From Siderastrea siderea (lineage: Eukaryota; Cnidaria; Anthozoa; Scleractinia; Rhizangiidae): 64,000 nt of DNA. Below, piece by piece: positions 15,301 through 27,300 of this stretch. The DNA lies in contig OZ034975.1 of assembly GCA_964030785.1 (NCBI GenBank), positions 36,519,369 through 36,583,368 of the forward strand, given 5' to 3'. The notes below the pieces were generated by a model that made no database searches, was not told the origin of the DNA, and worked only from the letters and a program-made list of their open reading frames with translations. Numbering within the stretch: the stretch's first letter is position 1; each line of letters opens with the position of its first letter. Position numbers and translations under genes: made by a program.

Positions 15301-18300
15301 TTCCCTTGTGTCAACGACAAACCTGCAATGGCGGTACTCCCTTCTCCTCTCAACAAACCTTTTAAATACATGAACTGATCTATGATCTATTTCGGAAAGC
15401 TGACCATTCTCGTGTACTGCATTCCCGAAGGCCTCCCCAAAACTCTGCCAATCAGCTACGGATCCATAGAACTTTTTCAGTCCGAGTTCCGGCAGCCTCG
15501 CTCTTACAGTTTTGTTACACATGGTCTATTGTGTTCCAAGCGCCTGATTTGCTGTTGGCGGTGGATTAGAAATTTGCTCGCTAGCGCTTCCACTCGTAGG
15601 CTTCAGATAATCTTCAATCTTTTGGATACCCTTTCTGATGTCTCTTTGGAATTTATTCCAGTCGACGATTTCGTGTTCAATATCCTTTTCCTTCTCAACC
15701 AACCCGAGGATTTCTTCGGTCAGAGTTCCCAATATCTTCATCGTTTCGGGCAAATTCTCCTTAGGGTCTTGTAACAGGGTTATTTTGTTTTCCGACTCTC
15801 CAGCAACAACAGTTTCAATCGTTTGAAACTCCTTGGTCGCATATCCTTGATGTGCATTGTGAATTTTTCGCCTTCTTGCCAAATCTCCCATCTTGAAACT
15901 TGTAAAATTCAGTGCGCTTCTTCAATCAGTAAACACGTCGGCACAAAGGTCAACACACAAATTCTTTCAAGCATCGATTTCTCTCTCCACATCCGCGGCT
16001 CGATGGACCAACTGCTGAGGACTTTATTTTAACGCAAGATTTCTTTTACTTTTCGTTCTTGTCGATCTAGATCTGTTAAACGCTACAATATCCTGCCGAA
16101 CGTTCTACAAAATATCGCACATCATCTCGTCTCATGGCATCGCAAAAACTTAGACTATCGAATTTGACGTGTGCAACACAACACCATAGAAGGAAATACC
16201 CCGAAATACACGTGCTCAGTTCATGATAACGCAACTGTGACTTAGTGTTCATTTAAATGTTCGTTTCAAGTCACGACAATGTGCAGTAAACTCCCACTAA
16301 TCCGAGCACGCAAAAAGTTGAAACGTGTTCGAGAGAACGCGAATAATTGTGCAACTTTAGGGGGAAACAGGTTTCAGTTCGAGTTGGTGGGAGATTTGAG
16401 ATAACAGAGGTTCGAGATCGCTGAGGTTCACTACTGTTCATGCAGCGTATTTCTCGTTTTACTACTCATTTTAAATATCAGACGCTGCGTTAGGAGTTTG
16501 ACACTAATCCCCAATTTCTCCTAGACAAACCAGAAGGAGTAACTATAACCACAAGTGCAGCACGAGATACTGCTTTACAAGGACAGAATGTGACTCTTAC
16601 ATGCCATGTAGGAGCAGCCAACCCCCTAGTTTCCGAGTACAGGTTCTATCTCAATAACAGTAACACGGCTCTAAACACATTGACGAACATCAATCAACAT
16701 ACCATCCAAGGTGTTCAGCGAACAAGGGACTACGGTAAATACAAATGTGTGGCAAGAAATGTTGCTGGAGAAGAACTGAGCAACGCAGTTGTGCTTGATA
16801 TACATGGTATGTCAGTTTTGAGAAAGGAAGGAACTTCAACAAAACGTTATGGTAGAATTTTTAAATATGATTATCATTTTTTGGGTAAGTTCTAGCATTA
16901 AGTAGTTGATGACCAGTTTTATTACTGATCACACACTTTCCTGAGAAACAAATCCAATTAAAGAATGAGCTGAAATTCTAACTTAAACAGTAGTTTAAGA
17001 AATGACTTTTGATGCGATAAATTCCTCCACGGAAAGTTGTTTTTAGCCACGCCGTTCTTGACGATTTTTTCGGTGTTGTTTTCTTAAAGCAGAAAGTCAA
17101 TTTTAAAGGGGCACAGTCACGCTATTTTAGTTCACTTTAAAAATCAAAAATATGTCCTCACATCAATGAACGCCCACAAATAATGGTCTAGTTTTGTTAC
17201 TAAAGACTATATTACTTCACTGAAACTATTTTCTGTCGTCTGTTGCTACGGATGGCACGGATGGAAATGGATTGCAATTTGAAAAAATTAGGCTAAACTT
17301 TTCAAATTCTTTCAGTGTGTTGACATGAAATCGATATTAAATGGTGATGGTTTGTTTTCTCAATGAAATTAAGTTAATATGTTCCTTTAAATGTTCAAAC
17401 ACAATGTTGGGCATGGATAAAGTTAGCTACCGACAATTTTAGCACAGTTTTGACCAGAAATCTGCGAAATCCTCGTGACTATGCCCCTTTAAGTCCTTTT
17501 GTTTTCCAGTTCCTGCAAAGATTCAGTCAAAAATAGCAAACGTGACAGTTAATGAACAAGATCCTATTGACCTGAAATGTGAGGCGTCTGGTTACCCTGT
17601 ACCCATTGTCACGTGGACTAAAGATGGAGCACCTGTGCAATCTGCAGTGTGCAGTGTGATTCGCATCGACAGCAGTACAAAAAGTGACAGTGGAGCATAT
17701 GTCTGTAGAGCAGATAATGGTGTGGGACAGACCGATCAAATGAAAACATTTGTTACCATAAATTGTAAGTAGCAAGGAACAAAACAAGAGCGTTGTTATT
17801 AAGTTTCAATAAAACAGCCTGTAAAACGTTTAAATTGATTCAAAGTGCTGTTCAGTGCAATGTTTAGTTTAGTTAACCTGTCAGAAGAAAAAAAAGACGA
17901 TCATTTTGCGTTGCCACTCTGTAGGAGATTAAATGCTAGTGAATAGCACACCACACAAATTACTAAGCTGTGAGTTGAGTAGTAATTAGGGAAAAGAGGA
18001 CCCGGATCTGAGACTGGTTGAAACAAGTTTGATGAAGTTAACTTTCGCCAATCAACCAAGAGCAGTGCTTGCATGCATGGGAAGACAGTTGTACGGTTGT
18101 ATTTATTACTGCCTGTGCCATTCTTTATTAAATAACGGAATATGAAGGATTCATAAAACGATTCCCCGAGCTGCACTTAAGTATCAATCAATCAATCAAT
18201 CAATAAACTTTATTTACCCTCGAATTTACAGTGTAGCAGTCAAGTGCTAATATCTTCGAGCCAACTACATTAATAAATAATTATAATAAAAAGTTAATTC

Positions 18301-21300
18301 TATATAACAAATAAGATAACTAACTACCTCGACAACTAACTTGCAAATTATCATGATGTAGAAAGGTTTGCAGTTCCTGCCCTGGCTGCTGTAATGAGTC
18401 GTTATGACTTAAAGCTTTTTTTATGCTATTTTATGCATAGGCAGCTTGTATTTTTATGATTTAAGCTTTATCGCTGCTTCAACAGTCACACAACAAGTTT
18501 AATTTGTTAGTACATGCTGATTTTTTTTAACACATCTTAATCAACAGAGTCTACTTAAAACGTCTGGTTTGAAGTTAATTTAATTAAAAACATCTTAAAC
18601 TAATGGTTATCATCACCTACGTATCCCAAAAACCAAAATGAAGTTTTTTCCACAGAACATGGGATACCGATACCGAAACCAACAACATTGAGTACCTATA
18701 ATTTACAATTAATTTTCTTGAACAAAGACAAAATACACATGTAATTTTTGGTTTCGCGCATCACTAGTTAATTCTAAGAACATATGTACATCGTGCAATG
18801 GTACCATCAGAACTTTAACTAAAGCTAAGCACAATATTGTTCTTTTGTCTGAATAATCCCTCCTTCTGCCTTATGAACAGACGCCGCTACAATTGAGAGT
18901 ATTTCCTCCTCTGTGTCCAAGTCATGGATTGGTCAGACAGTGACGTTAAAGTGTGTATCTGATGGTGTGCCTACATCAACCCTGTCCTGGTACACACCTG
19001 AGGGAACCAAATTTAATCCAGTCAAGGCTAACGAAAACACAGTGGAGGTGTCAATGAATTCTGATCAAGATTTTGGACTTTACAACTGCACAGCTGACAA
19101 TGGTTTTGACCCTGCCTCTTTGACGGTTCGTGTCCAGCAAATAAGTGAGTAGAGAGTAATTGTGCTTTTTGTTTCTTTGTCTTTAAGGGTGTATTCACTA
19201 GGAAGTGCAAATGCATTGAAAATCCGAATAACACTAGCTACATTATAGAACAGCGGACGTTTTCTGTTGTTTTACAGAACTAATGATGAGGAGAAAAGCG
19301 TTTGGTTTTTATTTTCTAAACTTACAATTTCAGGAAAATCGATCATAAGTTTGGACACGTCTAATTTGAAAAGTTCAGTTCCTCGATGCAAAATTTGGCT
19401 AATAAAGGATTGTCGTGATTGCACGTAGCTTTCTTTTCAAGTTGTTGGTATTGACTTGTGCTTCTTCTAACTTTGAGTGAAAGACTTCTTTAAACAAGTG
19501 AAATTTACAGCTTTTAAAAAGCCAGACACATTGTTTTAATGCATGAAAAGAAAGACACGTCGCTTGTTGTTGCTCTACTTTTTTGTTCTCTGAGGGACTA
19601 TTTTCTGTTTGTGGGCAATCTTCAGAATTGATTTTGGCAGACAACTTACATCTGGCTGCATATCTGTGTTTTGCGAGGAAACATACAATTCTCACATTAA
19701 TTCACCTCAATCACTAGATCAACCTTGAATATCTGTTATATATACAGTTTCGTCAGCTACCTTGGATACATTTTTCTTTATGTCCATTGAAAAGCAGAAC
19801 TGATGTCATTGTGAGGACAACATTTCATATCAAGAACTTGTGTTTTAATAAGTGCACTTCTTTGTTCATCCAGAGGCACCAGGTTCACCGAGCATCACTT
19901 CAACAGATGCAGACATTCAAGCAACTTCACTAAGAGTAAAATGGACGGCACCAATTGTCGATGGAGGGAGCCCGATCACAGCATACCGAGTGGTCATTCT
20001 GCAGGGTGGCAAAGTGATACTGAATGACAATGTCACTGACTCCTCTGTGAGAGAGAAGCTTATTGGAGGACTAGAGAAAAACAATAACTACATTGTAAAG
20101 GTCTATGCCAGGAATTATGTGTTTGAGGGAGATGCTGCTCAAAAGATAATCAAGACAAAGTATGAAGGTGAGTAATCTGAGCGCCATACATTATTGCTCT
20201 CGTGAATTGTTTTACTGTCCATATCCTTCTGGTGTGAAATGTTAGTGTTTTGTTGGCGAGAGTAGCAGATTGTTGGTAGGGAGATCAAGATGACGGAGGC
20301 AATGTTCACATGGAAAATTGCACGCATCGTAGGCTGATCTTGTTGTCCCCCCGATTTCAACGAACCTCGTTTGTGATGTGCTGGGATTAACTGTTTTGAT
20401 AAATAGCTGTCAGCATCCTTGTGTTAAGTTGCCCTCTGGACAGACACTTGGTCATTGGACTGTGGCCCACCAAAATTTACCCACGTCCAACAAAATCCCA
20501 GCTGCTGTCTGACAGAAGGTCGGGCCAGTCCTTATGTAGAAGAATAAAACTCCATCCTGAGCATTGTTTTTTCCGACCAAAACGATGACCTATGGACGTA
20601 GCTCTTCCAAAACAAAATATTGTGCTTGCGGCCCTGGGGCCCGTTTCTCGAAATTCCTGATAACTTTCCGGGCCTGGTATCTATTTTAGTTGCCAATATT
20701 CTCAAATAGCTATACACAATCTTGGACGAAACTAGTTGAGACAAAGGCAATTAGCACTCGTATTTCTCAATTTCCCTGTATGGAAAGACCGACAATATTG
20801 CAGAAGGGCTTTTCCTCCCCCCTCCCCCCATTCGATGTTGTTTGGAAGGACTGAGGTTTCATCAGGGCAATTTTGGTGGCAAAGCAAAAGTGATAAGGGG
20901 GAGATGGGGGCAGATTTCTCGTGGTAAGTGGTTTTCAAGGTCAAAGTTCTCATTCGTTCCGAAGTGTCTCAACAGTTTCGTCCGAGATTGCAGTTTTTAT
21001 TGATTTGAAAGCTAAATTTTAATCCTTATAATTTCGTGAAGCATATCGCTAAGTTTGCGCCAAAAGTTACCATAGCTGACAGATAATTGAGCTCGAAAAA
21101 ATACTTACCGGGCCTAGAAAGTTATCGGGAGTCTCGAGAAAAGGGCCCCTGTAACGCAAAGCCGAGAACGAGGAAAGTACGTCTTTTAGCTTCGTGATTG
21201 TCCACCAAGAGGGGAACGGGCGAAGTATCTGATCATTTATCTTCAAAATTTTTGTTTTGATTTTCCCAACTAAAATGATAATTAGACCTTTTCTTAATTT

Positions 21301-24300
21301 CCAATGCAACCTGTATAGAGTGTTACGGTGTATGGTGTTGTTATGTTGTTATGTTATGTACGGTGTTGTTAATGTCTGCGCTGGAGGCTCACACATCAAA
21401 TATGTAGACATGAATAAAAGATTGAAGTTTGCTTGCCTAGTGAGCGTTTCTTTGATCAGGGACGGCAGTTTTGAATAATTCCGGCGCCGTCATCTTTTCG
21501 AGGACTGGGAGGAGTTAAGAAGTTCGGAGGATTTTCGGATTTTCCGATCGCGCGCCGAGAATAATAAAGAGACAAGTGACGTAACTTCAGGCTGCCTTTC
21601 GTTGTATGTCTGCCACCATCAGGGGTCACGGAAGTAGACTGAGAAAGATGACCGAAGTTATACTACTGACAAGCAGGCGCAAGACGAAAAGCTCGTTTTT
21701 AATCTGCTAACGGGAACCATTCTTACTAGCGATTATTCTGATCTCATAAGGGAAAAAGGCACAAAAATTAACATGGGTATATGTACAGTATGTGGTCCTT
21801 GGTCCGCGAGGCCCTTGGTCCGCGACTATTCCGAACGTGATGTAATATTTGCTCGTTAAGTAGAATACGACAAAAGCGAATGTGTTCGATAATTTATTGT
21901 TTAGCTTTCTTCCATATGACGAAGTTTCGGCTTTCCTTCTTCAGTTGTGAACGAATTTGCTGCAGGGTTTGAAAGTTTTGTTTTATTGTCTCTTGAAAAA
22001 TATCAACAATTTTCCCATATGGGTCCTTGGTCCGCGACATATCACCCTGGAAAACTTACATTGCGCAGAGCAGGTGAAACGGCCTTTGTTTTTGCTGAAT
22101 ATTTTCAAAATCGTCTTTATACATGTTTCTGAATGGGTTAACTTCTCTTGTATACCTAGAATACATATAAGCTTGTAGTCTTGTAATTATTTTCGACTGC
22201 TTGTGGGGCTTGTGTGAGGGACTGTTGTCTGAAAAGTAAAACATATTATTTTATACTCACAGCGACTTTCCAACAAGACTGTAGCTTAGATATATCAAGG
22301 ATAAGAAAGAATAAATAAAAAAATTATTAGGATTCACAGGTACTTTCCATGCCGTTTACATGATTTGCGGACCAACGACCACATTCGCAGATCAAGGGCC
22401 CGTGAGCACGTGAGCACCACTTTAAAATTATCGCGAGAAGCAAAATCTATCTTCAGGGAAATTTTCAGTTCGCTACGTTTTGATTCAGGTAAGATATTTA
22501 AGATTAAAATTTTACCCGCGGACCAAGGATCACATACTGTACAGCCCTGTGTAACTTATAGTTACTAATTACCGCTCTTGACAAGACGTATAAACAAGAA
22601 ATAATCAGCAAAGCGAAATGAAAATAAATCCCGCGGATAAAATTCCTCCCTCAAAAGATTCGGAATAGAATGTTCAAATTGAAGCTGCAAAACTGATTGC
22701 ACCGACCAATTCGTTATCTGACCGCTGGAACAAGATATTTAATCGTTTGTTTATCTCTCGTTCGATCCACTGTTAGTGTACATTTAAAAACTGAAAGGTT
22801 TCATCCTTCTTTGAGACAAGTGAAAACGGTCTCACCTCACACGGAATTGGGCGTGTAGCCTCCCACGCAGTCGTTTTCAGGGGAGTCGTATAACCCTCGA
22901 GGGTAATACAACTCCCCTAAAAACGGCTGCGTGGCAGGCTAAACTCGCTGCGGATTTCAAATGCACCAATCAGAATGTACGAATTTTCTACTTCTCCCTT
23001 AAACCTATCAATCAAGTATTCGCATTTCTCACTTGATTCTCACTTGATTTCTCCCTGATGTTGGCAGACATGCTACGAAAACAAGCATCTGGAAAAAAGC
23101 CTGCGTGCAGACGTCTGCTATTTTCTTTCCTTCACGCGGAAAAATTCGCGCGCAGGCCACTGGAAAACGACATCAACACATTTGACAGTTGCGAATATTC
23201 TGACCAAATTTGTTTATAGATAATTATTTTAACACCTTACCTTGCCACAGACTCGTTTTCGTGAAATTACAAAGGAAATTTTGCTCTGTTGTCCCACGAT
23301 ATTCGGAGGCCTTATTTCTTGTTTGATCCCTTGTCTCTTTCTTCGAGTTTACGAACGGTTTCCGAAGGCTTCTCGGTCCTATACCTCGAAAAAATGACCG
23401 CTCCGGAATTATTTGAAATGCCCCCGTCCCAGAACACAAACACGAACACGAACACGAACAACAAAGGTAAGCAAACTTTAGTCTACTCATTTCATGTGAG
23501 GCCCCATGTGTGTCTGACCCATTTTTCAGATACAAAACGTTTATACACTCAGTGAAATTTTTAGGGATCTTTATGCAGCTGAATGTTTTCTAATGGACCC
23601 TCTCCCCTCCCTCACCTGCCGTCACCCTTCAGGACAGGAACGATATTTGCTTACAGAAGCTTTTGCACTTAAATACAGCGTTTGACTGAGAACTGATTCA
23701 AATGGATGCCATGGGGGTTGTGACATACTGAACTGCCAGAGATCTCACTTGCAGCGTTTTGATTGGGAGCTACTCTTAACGTGATTGTATTATAATGGGA
23801 GGTTGTGAGCAAGTTTGTTTTTATAATTGATGCAAATTAAACGTCATAAGGATTATAGTTCAGGACGGAGGTCATTCCAAATACAACGACGTCTTTGGTC
23901 AACTGCGTTTAATGGTTCTTATTATCATTTTTGTATGTTTACAAGGAGTCCCAGCTGCAGCAGAAATTGTAAGCTTGCCTGACGAAACGAAGGAAGTTGA
24001 AGTTCTCATAAAATGGAACGAGCCACAGAACAATGGTGCACCAATCACGCAGTACACTGTGTACCAAAGAACTGTGAGTGATGTTGGTACAGCACGCAAA
24101 TGGCAGAAAATGAAAGAAATAACAGATCCCTTAGTTCGACAATTTGCTATTAACCTGGAGAAAGGAGCGATTTATGAATTTGTTGTGACTGCCACAAACA
24201 GCCATGGAGAGAGTTTTAAAGAGGAAGAGAAAATCAAGCAAATTGAGATCTTAGGAGGTAAGTAGATGCTTATAGGATTTTGTTTAAAAAAGGTCTGGTT

Positions 24301-27300
24301 TTCAAATAGGCTGTCCAATATTAAGAAGTTACTGTATGCTGTAAGGCTAATTATAAAAAAAAATAACAATAAAAAAAACACAATTCCAACAATTCTAACT
24401 AAGAACCGAATCTACTAGGCTATTCTGTAACCAGCTTAATTTTACCCTGTGTTACCAAGTCCCTTAATTAAAGTATTTATTGAGAAAGACCTTCGTATGC
24501 AAATAATTAGATGTATGATGTGCTACGTTTTTCTAACGCAGTTTGTACCTTGTGTTACACCAAATTGTGACTTGAGCCTCTAAAAGAAAAGTTGTGTCCA
24601 TCGGATGTTGTACATAAGAATACACTCGGAACGTAGCGTCCTTTTTTCTAGACTTCCCACGTAACAAGAGGAGGTTACTATTAGAGCGGGCGTGTTTGTG
24701 TATTTTGTGAAAGTGACTAGTTACTGCTAGAGCCACTGCTTTCGTTTTATTAGCTATGAATGAGAAAATATTTTGTTTGTCTTAATGCACTATGTGAGAG
24801 TGGACTTTTGTAGTGTCAACTCTTTTCAAATTAACTACTAAGTAACCAGCTGAACTTCGTTTTGACATCTGCACAGATGCTCCAGACGCCGTTCAATTTA
24901 CAGCTGAGGAAAAAGATGGTGTTATAACATTGAAATGGAAAGAACCAGAAAACAACGGAGCAGCCATTACAAAGTATTCTGTCTACCAAAGATTCGTGAA
25001 TGATAAGGAGTGGAACAAGCTTGAGGACATAACCGACACCTCCAAACTTGACTATGATCTTAAAGGGGAGGAAGGCAAGGAGTATGAATTTGTGGTGACT
25101 GCTAGAAACAAATATGGGGAGAGTTCAAAGACAGCCAACATTCAGACGGTTAAAGTGTTAAAAGGTAGGATTAATGTTACTGAAGGTGACATATAATTTG
25201 TGACTCGCCTGATAGCCTAGCAGACGGAGCGAAGTGACCAGATAAGGTTTTCGGCAAAAACAACTACAAAGCATACTTTTTAATTGCAAATTTTCAGGAA
25301 CACTATCCCGAAATCTGTTATGACAGTCTCTATATATTTCATTTAAGGATCTTATGAAATCAAAGCACGGATTCTAAACCTTTACAACGCCTATGTTTGG
25401 TTTCCGGTTGGGTCCATAGTATTTACCAGGGTGTATCGTAGGTTATTGGCGGAGCCCGCGCGCTAGCGCGCCAGCGGAGCACCATTGCTAAGGAAATTTG
25501 GTAATCTATCGATCCGAGAAATTTTGGTTGTGACGTCAGCGTACGTCTGCGCGTAGAGACTCAGGGGGAGGGAGAGAGGAGTCGCAAGACAACCCAACGG
25601 GGGGTGGAGAATGCTTTTTTCTTGGCTGGAAATCCCGCGGTGCTTTTGGGCAACTGGCGTTTCTCTTAGCGGGAAATCGCGTGACCATCATCGCTTTTGA
25701 AAAAGAGGTTTCTTTGAAAAGTTTAGCAAAACGATTGTTCGACAGTACTGAAGTTTTAAACTTGAGAAAAAAACATGTAATATCTGTAGATGGAAAGAAA
25801 AGGCTCAAAAGAATGCTCGTGGAAGGCAAAACGTTCAAGTTACGAAAGCTGCTTTCAAAGGACTTCATCTTTTAGTTTGTTTTTTTCACAACAGAAGCTT
25901 GAGCTGTTCTGAAACACAACCAAGTAAGTGAAGTTTTTAAAGGGTTTAAGGTACATGATTCTGAGTATTAAGGTCAAAGAGATTACGTTTTAAAATGGAA
26001 ATTTAATTTATGTCATTAGAAATGTGTCATTACTTTTGACTTTAAAAAATTATTAGAAAACGTGCTCAGATTTGTGACAGATGTACTCTTGAATATTTTG
26101 CTATGCTCAGCCGATTTCACTCGTGTGGACGGACCCACGATGCTGGAAGTGTAAACGCAAATTGTATTTAAGTATAAACTTACGGATTTTTGAATAAACG
26201 TTTTCAAAAATGATTTCTCTGTCCATTATTTTGGGTTTGTTTATTCATAACAGTAGGTTAAAGCACAGTCACAAGGCAAAAGCACAAGCATCACTTCATG
26301 ATCAGTGAGATTACGGCAAATAATTGCTTTAAGTTTTGTTTGTGAGGGTTTATATCTTTGTGCAATTGTCAATTTTCTTGTCCTAGAAGTTTTTAATAGT
26401 AATCAGAAGCGGCTAACCTTATATAGGCTTCCTTCGCAAAACTTATTCCATAACTTAAAGCGTGTTTGGGTTTTGTTTGTTTTCAATCTTGATGGTCTCT
26501 AGTTAGCCAACGAAATATAAAAGTTGTTTAAGAAACTATAAGCGAAGTAGTTGTTTGTTTAAACCTGTATTATCCGAAAAGCTGCCAAAATCAGTTCTGT
26601 GCATTTCTAAAAGCGCCCGAATTTTAAACAATTCGCAATCCGCAAAACTTATGCCATATAGTTAAGCATGTTTGGTGTTTGTTTGTTTTCAATCTCGATG
26701 GTCTCAAGTTAGAGAACGAAATACAAAGTTGCTTAAGTAACTATAAGCGGAGCAGTTTTGGGTTTTCAGCTATTTTATCCGCTTAACTGCTAGAATTTCT
26801 TTGCGGCCACTAAAACCTACGCGACATTTCTTCGATTATTAAAATTTACAGGTGCTTCGAAGCTCCTCAAATCCTTTCTTTCGGTTAATCCTGGTAAAAT
26901 GCCGGTGAAATGCCAGTATAATTTTTTGACTAAACTAATAGTGGCAGTTCCTGTTATTTGTTAACATCCAAACGAGATGAAGATAACCCATTTAACTTTT
27001 ACTTTGTTGTTGTAAATGAACGCCGTTTCAAGTTCATTCAAGCGAACAGCCAATAATCCAAGGAGATTTTACAAGTCTTCACAGCTAAATGACAGGATAT
27101 GGAAACATTGCAAAAACCAAGCAAGACGACTCGTGAGTAAAATATGTGTTTAGTTTGATGCCCGAAAAAAAATCATCAAGCTGTGCTCAGCCTCTAGAAT
27201 GACCTTTCGAGCTTGGTTTTACAGAACAGACCCCTAAAATGTTGGAGGACAATTCGGAAAACTTTCGGGCTTTTTGAGAAACACTTTTCGAAAGCGAACG

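Larger units (their letters stand above)
10831..16278 (-). mobile_element. BEL/Pao LTR retrotransposon, both LTRs, degraded
   Basis: A 5.4-kb element on the minus strand with LTRs at 10831-11080 and 16013-16278 (TG...CA ends) and a 5-bp target duplication ATGTG at 10826-10830 and 16279-16283. Next to the 3' LTR is a polypurine tract (GGGGGGAGGA on the minus strand, 11081-11090). Next to the 5' LTR is a primer-binding-like TGGTCCATCGAGCCG (15996-16010). The internal order gag, aspartic protease, RT, RNase H, integrase is typical of BEL/Pao. The polyprotein is interrupted by several frameshifts and stops. The LTRs differ by substitutions and indels, so the insertion is not recent. Confidence 0.93.

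Noticed and set aside
25681..25875. 64-codon Lys/Arg-rich ORF
   Set aside because: Short, within an intron, next to a dispersed repeat, and without any family signature I can support.
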